Shown: positions 10,001-19,205, counted from the first letter of the stretch. The stretch is 64,000 nt of DNA from Deltaproteobacteria bacterium HGW-Deltaproteobacteria-6 (GCA_002840435.1 PHAT01000003.1:62001-126000), one strand, 5' to 3'. A program made the numbers and translations. The notes: a model not told the origin generated them from the sequence alone.

Positions 10001-11307
10001 ACATTCCAACGATACAGGCTCTAGTGACACGGAGAACCGCAACCAGTCTAATTCATGCCAATATTTTGCGTGCATCTATAAAAAAAGAATCTCGTAAAGA
10101 AATAATTATTAAAGAACTCGAATATATTATAAATGAAATGACCCCACCAGAAACAATTGTTGAACCATTTCTACCCGGAGACAATTTGTTGGGAACAGAT
10201 TGCAATAATACTCCTGGCAAAGATTTCATTTTTTCTAATCAGTGGAACACTCTGTTTCGAGAGATCATAATCGATAACCCTTTTGCAGAGGAGAATGAAA
10301 AAATACGCAAGCAAACTGTTCTTCTGGAACAGATAGGAACCTTCTGGCTTTTACGCACACCCGTATTCGTTGAAAACAGAGATATTTATCATGGTGAAAA
10401 CGGTAATTGGGAATACTGGATTGCTAAACAAAACCGAGATCGCAAATGGGGCTATTTTTTGAAAGAACAGGGGATAATTTGGTTTGTTGTACTGGCATTT
10501 GCTGGGGAAAAGAAAGCGTCAAACAAATTTCTTGGCAACTTGGTCGAGCGCATTGGAAAAGCAGGAGATCGTTTTCAGCACCTGTATTATGCTTCAGACG
10601 ATCCAGATAATTGGGGTTACAAATCCTCAATGTCATTTCCCATATTTCCGGCCTTGAGAAAAGATCTCTGCGAATTACTCTCTAACAAGGATGAATTGAT
10701 TATGAAAGCTAATCAAGAAGATGTCAAAAATTATGGATTGCTTATTTCAGAGATACAATCATGGTTTCAAGATTCATTTAAGCAGATATTGAATGCAATT
10801 TACAATGACGAAAATCCCGATAAAAGAGGCCTGACCATATTGCCTGTAGTATTATTGGATAAAGGGATTCTGCATCTGAGGACCGAAGGAGCAGAACGTT
10901 TTTGTTTACAGGCATTTTTACAGTTGGATGATATGGATGGTCATACAGGTGTTTTTTCTGCGCCACGCATTATATGGGAGTTAGTGGCCAGCTCGAATAG
11001 CATGGGGCCAAAGCCAACATTGAAACTTACCGAATGGAATAACTTGCCCCATAATGATCTTGATAATGAGACAGATTGGCAAAACTACACAGATGAACAG
11101 AACAAATCGTACAGCCTTTATTTCTGGCGAGATGAGCGTGACCGATCTATGGTGATATATCATTCTCCTTCTGCTTTCGATATTTCACGAAACAGTATCC
11201 TAAATGCGTGGAAAAAGATTTTAGCAAAGCTGCAAGGAACGAATTTCATGAAAGAAGAATGCAGAAAAATTTTCACAGAAGCTCTGCAAACTATTGATCA
11301 ACAGTAA
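7030..11307 (+). CDS. large SNF2/SF2-type helicase, 1425 aa
   Basis: Superfamily 2 helicase motifs are clear. Walker A is EVGMGKT (61-67), motif Ia is VIVCPRRTLQNQW, motif II is DEAQ (242-245) and motif III is SATPLHTG (~272-279). After a very long insertion (~350-790) come motif V, VCTDVLKEGVDL (~815), and motif VI, QRIGRIDRFG (~845). A CPNC..RC cluster near residue 304 may bind zinc. The C-terminal ~500 residues carry no motif I recognise. AGAGG-type ribosome site just before ATG 7030, inside the PLD gene. DNA translocase activity is expected from the motifs. The size and PLD partner recall DISARM DrmD/DrmC-like or other helicase-PLD defence pairs, but the first gene of the operon does not fit any system I can name. 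The helicase gene ends 38 bases from the end of the convergent UvrD-like gene. Confidence 0.82.
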   Translation: MHTTKVIPDYLNPRQIRSYINFDGRDEISLEGSSQSCLQSEGVAALWHLLNTKGYAYLADEVGMGKTRQAMGVIATQFLSDPNSHVVIVCPRRTLQNQWASEWDAFIRTCYKPFDNRLKNALDGKAVQVLDLHERLRDFAASLLLNENRIHLLRYSSFSRPIWFGESKKAKTTDDIFEVYKDCLRQIGIAGPSEDENNIFTKYQDQKKTEWRQEMTSDLNEAYSIRVGRLLKARDIDLVIFDEAQYLRHLGNRQNINIRHVFQAHVKKWLFLSATPLHTGPDDIQSLDAYLCSEKGNYQDKCPNCTNRCTRVSYRRKHEKKDVVDLLKDFLVRRPRTYQNYDKTIKYSKTQYRKYEKLKITASSDPFLSLTMAIVQKHLVNALSGGNNRFRQGECSSFESLSSSIKRIYKNHDGNKCEEKEFEKSALRSDDEKQQESPDRSFIDNLNDSFQKSMFSSKEPGEMKGAEYCLPHAKLNDAADKLFRENLRHAINHKTLVFVRRLDTVDELTALILSLFQKEVDKRLESWRQFFLANQENMECKPLWDKDNFWANSPADSLEDEEDYPNEDIDVHILDDGSILERAGKLDYFESLKRYKDKNKKNGMLTSFQSSLLNYRVLSKNPLRGFLLTKKDASSDNDDWEKAEEYWKRFAFFILGKDYSGNAAAYAWLFSGKHDDWKLATLKRCLLQSMRQTDFLVDLFVLHRFFKTVIPEGDEKSLPDKLLWFLGENRREELSSDLETYVNNWKEKFYLWFYHFDLIVDKCLRGDDAGNWQDIYNKMDGTFARMSPVMGRSGRLQEQNTVPQFKFPTHPNVLVCTDVLKEGVDLHLFCDKICHYGVAWTSGDLEQRIGRIDRFGSQISRMIEQFSPNNSAAPRLQVEFPFLDGTLDKYQVERVIREKIKSDYRMDLGKREEDMGFISIDDIGISDSSSPNETQLVIGNNHDFRFYPNDVPGDPEPNSSVNEISINMEISEKLTKLKDRIKSIFNGDINYIPTIQALVTRRTATSLIHANILRASIKKESRKEIIIKELEYIINEMTPPETIVEPFLPGDNLLGTDCNNTPGKDFIFSNQWNTLFREIIIDNPFAEENEKIRKQTVLLEQIGTFWLLRTPVFVENRDIYHGENGNWEYWIAKQNRDRKWGYFLKEQGIIWFVVLAFAGEKKASNKFLGNLVERIGKAGDRFQHLYYASDDPDNWGYKSSMSFPIFPALRKDLCELLSNKDELIMKANQEDVKNYGLLISEIQSWFQDSFKQILNAIYNDENPDKRGLTILPVVLLDKGILHLRTEGAERFCLQAFLQLDDMDGHTGVFSAPRIIWELVASSNSMGPKPTLKLTEWNNLPHNDLDNETDWQNYTDEQNKSYSLYFWRDERDRSMVIYHSPSAFDISRNSILNAWKKILAKLQGTNFMKEECRKIFTEALQTIDQQ

Positions 11308-11345
11308 TTATCAAATATCCTCTTATGATAGTATATATAAATAAA

Positions 11346-14300
11346 TTATTGGATCACGAGAAATACACCATGAACCGGCAAATTCAGTACAATTTCAAAA
11401 ACATCACGGTTTGTTGCTTCATGTACTGCCCGACGATATAGATTGAGCTGCGAGGCAAAATTCTGCACCTTATCCTTCACCTGTTCCATACTTTCATGAA
11501 AAATTTTATGATCGAAAATGACGTAACCCTTTGGGGTATCAAGCAGAAGATCAATCCAGCCTGAAGCTTTCTGATTATCGATCCTGATATTTACGGGCCA
11601 CTCATGATACATCTTGATCTTCTCTCCATAGCGGTCCTTAATGAATACCTGCAGCCGGTCTGAAGCCGATAGAAAATCCTGTGGCTTGAGGAGTTTCACT
11701 TTCCAGTCCGCAAGCAAACGTACTGCGATTGCAAATCGTTTATCTTGTGGCATATCGCTACTGTCCGCAGCGAAAAAGCTATGAAAAGCATTGCCCAGAA
11801 TCTGCCAGTCGACGTTACCGCTGAATATCATGTGTTCACTAACCTTTATGGTTTCCACGATAGAAAAAGACGTTTTGGAGAATGCATCCTGACTGCTGGG
11901 TATGATGCGGGCTGGCAGATGCTGCTTTTTCCCGTCTTTGGAATCTGGTAAAAATACTGTCGCCTTTGTCTTTTTGGCAGTAATTTCGGTTGGCCTTGCA
12001 AAATGCATTTTGAACTTAAATTTATCAGTACCGACCTGCACAGTCTCAATACCGTCTCTTAAATTAACATCTTCTTTTTTGCCTTTATTATCTTCCGATG
12101 ACAACTTTTGTCCTCGCGAAATGACCGTTTGGCCTGTATTATCAATAAGTGAATCAAGCCATCCGGCATCACCTTTTTCGTTTGTCGCGAAGATAAGATA
12201 GTCACGAGCACGGGTCATCCCCACATACAATAGTCTGACGGACTCATTGCGTTCCCGTTGTTTTAGCTGTTTCTTCTCGGAAGAATTATCCGTCCTCTCA
12301 TCAAGCCCGACATCTTTTTTCTGTTTGTCAAAAGGCCATGGCCAGTAGCGTATCCAACGACCCGCAAGCGGGCTATTAACATCAAACTCCTTATCGGAGG
12401 GAATGACATAAACATCAAACGGATTGGCTCTTTCACCTGCGTCAAGGTCATAAAGAATCACCAAAGGCCATTCAAGGCCCTTCGCCCTGTGATAGGTCAA
12501 TACCTGCACGGCGTTCTTATCCCTGCCAATAGCCTGGGCATCATCGCCGTTTTTAAGCCCATTTAGAAAAAGCACGAGGCCGGACGGCGTTGCAGCATTC
12601 TGTTGCACGAGACAGTGACCCTCGTAAGTCGCGGCTAGACCACGCAAGGCCTCAAGGTTTGCAAGCCGGGTTGCACAGTCACCCCAGCCTAGAGCCTGCT
12701 CATGTGCCTTGCCAACGTGAAGGGCAAGTTCGATGGCCTCGATGGGTGTGAGGCTAAAGAGCTTTTGGCGTGCTTCATCAAGTGCATCAATGGCCGGATG
12801 TCCTTGCCATGGCTTACTATCTATGCTTTTGTTCTGAAAGTATTCAAACCACCCAAGGGGATCTGAGGCATCCCTGGTAAGATGGATAATTTCAGCCACC
12901 GCTATGGTGTTGGAGGGGTCCACAAGATAACTGAGGCATGCAAGCCCATAGATGCCCTCCGGCGTAGCCAAAAGGCCGCTTCTGGGAATTGCTGCCCTGA
13001 CACCGGACTCTTCCAACTTGTCGGCAACCATCGCACAGCGGTCATTTACACGGCAAAGAATCGCGATATCCCCTGCCCTGATATTTCGTATCGTCTTTGT
13101 TTCTGGATCTTCAACCTGAAAGGCCGCTCCGTCGGCAAGCAATTCTGCAATACCCCGAGCTAGAGCCTGTGCCCTCAGGTCATGATTTTTTCCCACAAGC
13201 CGCCACGCATGCAGTGCCGCATTAAATATTTTTTTGTCGGGCCGTTTAGCATTTAGCACGACGCATTTTGGAGAAATGCCCACAGGCTCGAAGGCTTTTG
13301 AAAATACAGCATTTGTAAAAGCCACAAGCTCAGGTCTTGATCGATAGGAATCTTTGAGGACAGCAGGTTCTCTAACCAGTCCCTCGACGACAGCATCCAT
13401 GAGCGAGGGATCAGTTCCCCGAAATCCGTAAATAGCCTGTTTCTGATCCCCGACCCAGATGGACCTGCCTGCGAGCGCCATCAACTCAAGAAACAAGGCA
13501 AGCTGAAGTGGGCTTGTGTCCTGAAACTCATCGACCAGAACAAGGTCAAGACGCGCCCGGAGGTTTTCCTGTACATCTTTACGGCTGAGCACATCAAGAC
13601 ACAGCCGTTCCTGATCTACAAAGTCTATAAGCCCGTATCGCGCTTTGAAGTCGGCAAATGCCTGCATGCCATCGGCAGCACAGACAAAGATACCTTTGAT
13701 GAATGATTCAATATCCCTGTGAAGACCGGGGTGTTCCAGTACTGCCGCTGCTGCTTTTACAACCGGTTCAAAATGCGCCTGACTGTTTTTGCCGGGAGCG
13801 AGTTTTGACAGCCTGGCCCAGTCCAGCCAGGTAAAATCATTCGCCGATTTCTTTATCTGCATGAGCTGCTTAATCGTTGAAAATGCTTCCGCCGTCCTTT
13901 TCGTCGTATCTGATATCAGATCAATGGTTTTTATGGCTTTTTTGATGGAATCAGTCAGACGTTCGTTTAGAACTTTTTCACTTCGGGCAGGTCCAGGCAA
14001 AAGTTTTTGATAGTCCCTCCAGGAGCGGATGGCAAAGCCACTAAGCTGTGCAGGCGCAATATTGTTGGTGCGGGCTGAATCGCTTATTTTTTTGACAATC
14101 GATTGCCACTCCGGGACAGTAAGACGCTGAGCTGCCGGTTCAATATCCGGGGCATAGCGCTCGATAACGTCCGCCAATGCCCTGTTATAGATTGCCTGAT
14201 CTTCACCATCGGGCATCACGGTCTGCACGGGCGGCAGACCAGCTTCAAAAGCAAAATCACGCAGAATGCTTCCGCACACGGAGTTAACAGTTCCGATATA

Positions 14301-14525
14301 CCCGTCTAGAATTCGTTGGGCATCATTGGACAGCCCCTGATTAAGTAACTTCAGGCGCACCCGTTCCGTGAGCTCCGCGGCTGCTTTATTGGTGAAAGTG
14401 GTTGCAAGCACTGCTTCAGGCCGCACGCCATCATTTTCTATGGCTTCTGCGAGCCTATCGGTCAACGTGTAAGTCTTGCCCGAACCGGCACTTGCACTGA
14501 TAAGTTCCAGCTCTTTTTTTCCCAT
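11346..14525 (-). CDS. UvrD/AddA-type helicase with C-terminal RecB-like nuclease domain, 1059 aa
   Basis: Start taken at the ATG ending at 14525, with GGGAGG upstream. It shares one base with the stop of the preceding gene (TAATG). Superfamily 1 motifs: Walker A ASAGSGKT (11-18), motif II LVDEFQDTSP, VGDQKQAIYGFRG, YRSRPEL, TYHRAKGLEWPLV and LYVGMTRARDYL. The last ~90 residues form a RecB-family nuclease: GWIDLLLD, then VIFDHK, then QLNLYRR, giving the D...DxK...QxxxY set. This matches AddA/RecB architecture. Together with the next gene it forms an AddAB-like heterodimer for ATP-driven end resection. A housekeeping AddAB is possible, but the location beside PLD-SNF2 genes and the small partner suggest a defence-type variant. 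Confidence 0.85.
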   Translation of the reverse strand: MGKKELELISASAGSGKTYTLTDRLAEAIENDGVRPEAVLATTFTNKAAAELTERVRLKLLNQGLSNDAQRILDGYIGTVNSVCGSILRDFAFEAGLPPVQTVMPDGEDQAIYNRALADVIERYAPDIEPAAQRLTVPEWQSIVKKISDSARTNNIAPAQLSGFAIRSWRDYQKLLPGPARSEKVLNERLTDSIKKAIKTIDLISDTTKRTAEAFSTIKQLMQIKKSANDFTWLDWARLSKLAPGKNSQAHFEPVVKAAAAVLEHPGLHRDIESFIKGIFVCAADGMQAFADFKARYGLIDFVDQERLCLDVLSRKDVQENLRARLDLVLVDEFQDTSPLQLALFLELMALAGRSIWVGDQKQAIYGFRGTDPSLMDAVVEGLVREPAVLKDSYRSRPELVAFTNAVFSKAFEPVGISPKCVVLNAKRPDKKIFNAALHAWRLVGKNHDLRAQALARGIAELLADGAAFQVEDPETKTIRNIRAGDIAILCRVNDRCAMVADKLEESGVRAAIPRSGLLATPEGIYGLACLSYLVDPSNTIAVAEIIHLTRDASDPLGWFEYFQNKSIDSKPWQGHPAIDALDEARQKLFSLTPIEAIELALHVGKAHEQALGWGDCATRLANLEALRGLAATYEGHCLVQQNAATPSGLVLFLNGLKNGDDAQAIGRDKNAVQVLTYHRAKGLEWPLVILYDLDAGERANPFDVYVIPSDKEFDVNSPLAGRWIRYWPWPFDKQKKDVGLDERTDNSSEKKQLKQRERNESVRLLYVGMTRARDYLIFATNEKGDAGWLDSLIDNTGQTVISRGQKLSSEDNKGKKEDVNLRDGIETVQVGTDKFKFKMHFARPTEITAKKTKATVFLPDSKDGKKQHLPARIIPSSQDAFSKTSFSIVETIKVSEHMIFSGNVDWQILGNAFHSFFAADSSDMPQDKRFAIAVRLLADWKVKLLKPQDFLSASDRLQVFIKDRYGEKIKMYHEWPVNIRIDNQKASGWIDLLLDTPKGYVIFDHKIFHESMEQVKDKVQNFASQLNLYRRAVHEATNRDVFEIVLNLPVHGVFLVIQ

Positions 14526-17257
14526 TATTGCCTCCCGTTGCCACAAAGATTGCCGAATGCACAAAAGTTGCATTTTGGCTCAAGAGGAAATGCTGCTGCA
14601 ACGATTTCTTTCTGTTCGGAATCTAATGCGCCGTTTATATCAGATGGTTCTGTGGCTGGCACTTCGGCAATACCTTCCGCAATAGCATGACCGTTTTGAA
14701 GCTGAGCTATCCGCTCCTTAAAAGCGGAGAAAACATTATCCCATACATCCTTAAGGTTTACATCACTGGCAATATGCTCTGGGGGAATCGTTTTACACGA
14801 GGTAAAAAGCAGTTCCTGCTGGGCAAGCATATAATAGCCACCCGGTGGATAATTGATCTTATCGCCCGACAGCAGCCACGAATACGCAGCAAGTTGCAGT
14901 GATAAGCCCTGCTCCATTTCTCCACGCCGGTATTTTGAGCTGCCCGACCACTTAAGGTCCATGAAAGGGGCATCGCCTTTAGTGTCCAGCAGAATCATGT
15001 CGAGCTTACCTTTGAGCTGAGCAACGCCGGGCATCCTCTTTTCACGGGAGGCTTCCGTCTCCATGACTGAAAGCATGGCCTCATTCAATATTTCTACCAG
15101 AGACTTAACTGCTCTTTCCGTTGTTATTCGATATCGTTGAAGATACAGTTCATAACCAGGGTGCAGAAGGATTGCGGCCATTTGCGGTACGTATTCGTCG
15201 AAGAGGATGAGAGACCTTTGCGCGGCGGCTTCCGGACCCCACTTCTTCTTTTCTGTAAAAATATTTGCTGCAATCCGATGGCACAGTGTGCCGATGATCT
15301 GTTTCAAATCAGGCAGGGAGGCAATACTTCCGCCAGAAAGCTTTATGATATGCGAGAAAGCCCATGACAACGGGCAAGAAATAAGTGTTTCCATACTGCT
15401 CACCGAATGACTGTCGGGAAGTACAAGTTCTTTTTTCATGATTGGCCATTCACGTCGTGGAGGTGGCAGATGGACAACCGCCTGCCGCTTCCGCTTTACT
15501 TGCACGCCTGCAAGAAGCGGTTTGTTCTCCTGCCACAAAGAGGATGCATCGACAATCAGCTTTTGCTCGTCGGTCTGCTCAATGCGAAGCAGGTGCCTTA
15601 TTTCATCCCAGAGCGGATGCAGTCCGCCATTATTTACAGCGGTTGTTTCACTAAATAATAAAATGAGTCGTTTTCTTGCAAACAGAACCGGTCTTTGCCA
15701 CCCGCAGGCCTCACGCATACGATTCCGACCGGGGCTTTCCAGAACGATACCTGATGCATTTAATGATTTTATTTCATCTTTGGTCCAGAACTGATGTTTC
15801 GAGGCAATACCTGGGTTTGTAAAGTTCCACCACACAACTGTATCGGCAGCACCCCAGATTTGTCCAGGCATGTTTACGCACGACCATGATGCCGCCTGAG
15901 TGTAAGATTCGGGATGCTCCAGTCCTTGTCCAATCACGGCATCAAGGATGCGTTCAAGCTGCGGCCGCGGAATCTTATCCATGCCTGTTACACTTATGGC
16001 GTCCGCAACGGCGTTAGCAAGGCTAGCAGATTCAATCAAAAGCTTATCATCATCATTGCCGCCCCGGCTAATGGCCCAGTCAGTAACACGCGAGCATACC
16101 TGCTGTATGAAATGTGCAGGCATCCCTTCTTCAGGGCGGCTGCGCTTTTCACCGAGCCAGAATCGAAGATCCGCACAAAATTCATCTTCTGTTTTATTTG
16201 TGCCATATTTATTATCGCGAAATACTTCCCGTGCTTTTTCCCAGGCCTTTTTCCATTCAGGACCGTCAAGCCCCGGATGCTCGCACAATGCGTTTATAAA
16301 ATAATTGCCATAATATCTTGAAACAGGAGACTTAGGGAGTGTCAAAAGCTCAAGCAACCGCGCTGGATCAAAAGGTGACCACAAATTTGAAAGCACAAGA
16401 GGAAGAACCTGCAAAGCTGCCCGCCAACGTGAGCGAGATTGACTGCCAAGGCCGGGGAGCCCATATTCATGAAGCCGGTCATCGAGAAACGCTCCCGTTG
16501 CACCGGCCACAAGAAGAATTTCCGGAAATAACTTTTCCTGCATTTCAAGCCATGAGGCAAGTGCGTCCGCTGACTCCCAATCAGTAGCGGCTTTTATCAT
16601 GCAGATGCTTCCGTCGCCTTTAAAGGATACCGAATCTGTGGGCCTCCCAACAGTCATTGTCTGCTGCAAGAGCGATAAATCAGTTGTACTCTTCGAAGAC
16701 AACGGATTTATCGGCCTGAACTCTACACCACGGTTCCGAAGTTGTAAAAAAAGGTTCTGACACCATTCTGGCAGTGCATCAAGATTTTCGGCGTGGTTGA
16801 TCTCAGCAATACCGCATGCCCGACCTTGCCGAAGCTCATCAAACACCTTCTGCAATCGTTCACCAATGCCACGACAATGTTCTGATTTTCCGAAAATTGC
16901 CTCTGCCGTTGTAAGGTCGGTAAGCCGTTTGCCCGGGACTTTGAAAGGATAGCCATTCCATCCGCCAATTACGAGATCATCGCGCAGATCAAGCAGCTGC
17001 TTTGCCGTTGACCAGGCATCTGCCTTGAAGGAGGCGGAATAGAAGCATTTGCCGTCATCAATCTGATGCAGGACATTTAGATACTGCGCAATGCGCACAG
17101 CGCCATGTTTTTGCTCTACTCTTAAACCCAACCTAGTTTCAAGAATATTGATCAACTGTAGCGGACCAGCGACTGTAATCCCTAGTGATGCCTTTTCGCC
17201 TTCAAGTGCATCAGGATAACACCCTGAATCAAAATCATAACCAAAAATGATTCTCAT
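14525..17257 (-). CDS. AddB-like PD-(D/E)XK nuclease with Fe-S cysteines, 910 aa
   Basis: Upstream gene of the AddA-like helicase on the minus strand, coupled by a one-base TAATG overlap. The N-terminal part resembles the degenerate helicase domain of AddB/RexB; no GxxGxGKT is present. The C-terminal nuclease is visible as GKLDMILLD, PFMDLKW and LQLAAYSW (D...DxK...QxxAY). A cysteine in LISCPLSW and three near the C-terminus (C896, C899, C905; C-x2-C-x5-C) reproduce the four-cysteine staple that holds a 4Fe-4S cluster in AddB. At 910 residues it is shorter than typical AddB (~1100-1200). A minus-strand promoter candidate lies at 17362-17390. Confident as AddB/RecB-family nuclease; less so as a true recombination enzyme. 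Confidence 0.8.
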   Translation of the reverse strand: MRIIFGYDFDSGCYPDALEGEKASLGITVAGPLQLINILETRLGLRVEQKHGAVRIAQYLNVLHQIDDGKCFYSASFKADAWSTAKQLLDLRDDLVIGGWNGYPFKVPGKRLTDLTTAEAIFGKSEHCRGIGERLQKVFDELRQGRACGIAEINHAENLDALPEWCQNLFLQLRNRGVEFRPINPLSSKSTTDLSLLQQTMTVGRPTDSVSFKGDGSICMIKAATDWESADALASWLEMQEKLFPEILLVAGATGAFLDDRLHEYGLPGLGSQSRSRWRAALQVLPLVLSNLWSPFDPARLLELLTLPKSPVSRYYGNYFINALCEHPGLDGPEWKKAWEKAREVFRDNKYGTNKTEDEFCADLRFWLGEKRSRPEEGMPAHFIQQVCSRVTDWAISRGGNDDDKLLIESASLANAVADAISVTGMDKIPRPQLERILDAVIGQGLEHPESYTQAASWSCVNMPGQIWGAADTVVWWNFTNPGIASKHQFWTKDEIKSLNASGIVLESPGRNRMREACGWQRPVLFARKRLILLFSETTAVNNGGLHPLWDEIRHLLRIEQTDEQKLIVDASSLWQENKPLLAGVQVKRKRQAVVHLPPPRREWPIMKKELVLPDSHSVSSMETLISCPLSWAFSHIIKLSGGSIASLPDLKQIIGTLCHRIAANIFTEKKKWGPEAAAQRSLILFDEYVPQMAAILLHPGYELYLQRYRITTERAVKSLVEILNEAMLSVMETEASREKRMPGVAQLKGKLDMILLDTKGDAPFMDLKWSGSSKYRRGEMEQGLSLQLAAYSWLLSGDKINYPPGGYYMLAQQELLFTSCKTIPPEHIASDVNLKDVWDNVFSAFKERIAQLQNGHAIAEGIAEVPATEPSDINGALDSEQKEIVAAAFPLEPKCNFCAFGNLCGNGRQ

Positions 17258-17361
17258 ATTTCCATCTCCGGCAATTGATTATTAATTGGCTTACATATTT
17301 AAATTCGCGCACAACGATCGCAAAATCTAAAAGGTGAAGTAAAAGTGTGAAACCTTTTTTA

Positions 17362-17390
17362 CAAATAGAACACCACATCGAGCTTGTCAA
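17362..17390 (-). promoter_or_regulatory. candidate promoter of the AddAB-like pair
   Basis: Reading on the minus strand, TTGACA (17385-17390), a 17-base spacer and TATTTG (17362-17367) lie about 105 bases upstream of the AddB-like start. The -35 box is perfect and the -10 is weak. No gene is visible in 17258-17546. Confidence 0.4.
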
Positions 17391-17546
17391 GTAACTAAGC
17401 ACTGGTCTGGCAATAGCGGCTCCGCGTTTATTTAAAGTGAAAATTGCTTTTTTATCAACTTTTCGAAATCTTCCATCTTTGCAACGCTTGATGATTTGTT
17501 TCTGTCAGGAAGGTAGCCGCATTCTACATATATGAAAATTAAGTAT

Positions 17547-18320
17547 TTATGCAATGTCGAGATTTTCCTTCATGGCCAATGGGTTCAGAGGAATTAGACG
17601 CTTCAGTAATTCACGATCTTCCACCATCTCCTTTAAACCATACCAATACAGAGCGACTCTTATTATTGGGTCTGCCAGTCGTTCATCAGAAACAATAATA
17701 GGGTTCTTCTGGCTTGCAAGAGCGATGACATCGATCAGAGCATTAACTTGTTGTGCTTTTAGTTTATTTTTCATTCCTGTCTTATACCAGTGATACATTT
17801 CATTCATAATTAAACACTCATTTACCGACAGTGAAATGGGTGCGGAATTCATTCCCGATAATCTGACTAACTTGCCCGGATCACACCCTTTAGCAATAAG
17901 TAATTTAAATATTTCCTTTCTGCCTAATATTGCCGCCACATTCAAGAAAGTATAGTTGTATATTTGCCGCCAGTTTCCCTTATCTAATCTCCATGCCACT
18001 GCCGTTTTGGACAGATCACGATCCAATTCAATTTCTGTCTTGTTTAGAATTCTCTCAGCCGTTTTTATCTTATTGAACATTATAGCATAGATAAGGTGGT
18101 AGGATGACAGGTCAGCTTCGATTTCGAGATGAAACATTCCCATCTTGTCGTATTCCTCCGGAGTATGCTTTTTATCCAATATTAAACTGAGAAGACGATA
18201 CATGCGATAGAGGTAATATATAGGCCAGAAAATGCGGACAACCTCACAGTCTTCATAGTTCATAGTTCTGCCAACCTGCTTCACAACATCATCGCTAAAA
18301 ATGAAATCAATTTCTTTCAT
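17547..18320 (-). CDS. hypothetical protein with one ankyrin-like repeat, 257 aa
   Basis: Last gene of a three-gene minus-strand group. Around residues 124-150 the protein reads TFLNVAAILGRKEIFKLLI, then AKGCDP, a good ankyrin-repeat pattern. The region just before (LIYAIMFNKIKTAERILNK) could be a second, weaker repeat. The rest is helical and rich in charged residues. There is no signal peptide. Ankyrin repeats mediate protein contacts, so it may bind a partner encoded nearby. It sits 14 bases after the Tat-signal gene. Function unknown. Confidence 0.55.
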   Translation of the reverse strand: MKEIDFIFSDDVVKQVGRTMNYEDCEVVRIFWPIYYLYRMYRLLSLILDKKHTPEEYDKMGMFHLEIEADLSSYHLIYAIMFNKIKTAERILNKTEIELDRDLSKTAVAWRLDKGNWRQIYNYTFLNVAAILGRKEIFKLLIAKGCDPGKLVRLSGMNSAPISLSVNECLIMNEMYHWYKTGMKNKLKAQQVNALIDVIALASQKNPIIVSDERLADPIIRVALYWYGLKEMVEDRELLKRLIPLNPLAMKENLDIA

Positions 18321-18334
18321 ATATTATCGAACCT

Positions 18335-18808
18335 TCAAAAGGGGAGTATATTGTCTTTTTTTGATTTGTATTCTTCAAAACGCTTTCTGACACCGGCTTC
18401 ATCTTTGAATAAATCTGTCGGTTGAAAAGATTCCAGCTCAACATGATAGACCATCACAATGTCAGCAGACAATGATATATACTTTCCATAGAATTTATAA
18501 AGTGACCCAATCTCTAAATATTCAGATGCCTTTTCAGTAAAACCAGTTAAAAATGTTAATTCAAATACGTCCATACAACCATCCATTGCAAGGCAATCAA
18601 CGAATATTTCCCCAGTATCATAACATCGATCAACATGAAGAATCTCAATTATGGTTGAGATTGACATTGTCGGTATATCATTCCGTCTTAGACTACCGGC
18701 GTTATCAGGATTTATCTTTTCGTAACCAGCTACTGCTAAATTGGGTACTCCCAAACCAATGCCAGCCGTGAAAACTATATTCTTTAAAAAATCTCTGCGA
18801 CTTTTCAT
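18335..18808 (-). CDS. exported protein with Tat signal, unknown function, 157 aa
   Basis: The N-terminus MKSRRDFLKN has the twin-arginine S-R-R-x-F-L-K motif. A hydrophobic stretch follows (IVFTAGIGLGVPNLAVAG), so export by the Tat route is expected. The mature part contains DRCYDTGEIFVDCLAMDG and other alternating beta-like segments; no known domain is recognised. Ribosome site GGAAG lies ~7 bases upstream. It overlaps nothing and follows the CxxC gene by 12 bases. An exported protein beside a cytosolic ankyrin-type protein recalls some effector/immunity pairs, but nothing here proves that. Confidence 0.6.
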   Translation of the reverse strand: MKSRRDFLKNIVFTAGIGLGVPNLAVAGYEKINPDNAGSLRRNDIPTMSISTIIEILHVDRCYDTGEIFVDCLAMDGCMDVFELTFLTGFTEKASEYLEIGSLYKFYGKYISLSADIVMVYHVELESFQPTDLFKDEAGVRKRFEEYKSKKDNILPF

Positions 18809-18820
18809 ATATTTCTTCCA

Positions 18821-19096
18821 TTATAAATAAAATTGACAACCATGCATTCCTGGTTTCGTCTTTATAATTGAGTGACCGCGAATAATGTAAAACCGATTCA
18901 GCATACCTTTGGAGCAATAAATAAATTTGAGCCGCGTTTTTTCAAGAGGTGTATTTTGCTTAAACGACTCTCTCGTGAGTCTTTTTTCATAACCTTCCGT
19001 CATAGAATCAGGCGAATAGATTTCATTCCATTTCTTCTTCAATTCTTCGTATGTAAATATTTTTACCTTTAGGTTAAGACAATTTTCACAGGTCAT
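18821..19096 (-). CDS. small CxxC protein, 91 aa
   Basis: First gene of the three-gene minus-strand group. It begins MTCENCLNLKVKIFTYEEL, with a CxxC pair at residues 3 and 6. A further cysteine lies in FIYCSKGML (~61) and another near the end (GCQFY). A CxxC...CxKG...C layout fits a small zinc or iron-sulphur protein of the kind seen in uncharacterised deltaproteobacterial genes. ATG has AAGGAAC upstream. Function unknown. Confidence 0.55.
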   Translation of the reverse strand: MTCENCLNLKVKIFTYEELKKKWNEIYSPDSMTEGYEKRLTRESFKQNTPLEKTRLKFIYCSKGMLNRFYIIRGHSIIKTKPGMHGCQFYL

Positions 19097-19150
19097 AATT
19101 AGTTCCTTGTATGTGCATTAAATAAACATCTGCATAAAATTAATTCATTT

Positions 19151-19187
19151 AATGCCTTTTTAATCAGGGGAAATGTGTAAAGGCATT
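19151..19187. promoter_or_regulatory. inverted repeat in the 19.1-19.26 kb intergenic region
   Basis: AATGCCTTT (19151-19159) and AAAGGCATT (19179-19187) form nine-base arms around a 19-base loop. It lies about 55 bases upstream of the CxxC gene start on the minus strand. It could be an operator or an RNA hairpin; it has no clean T-tract for a terminator in either direction. Confidence 0.3.
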
Positions 19188-19205
19188 TCTCTTGTTTGAT
19201 GAAAC

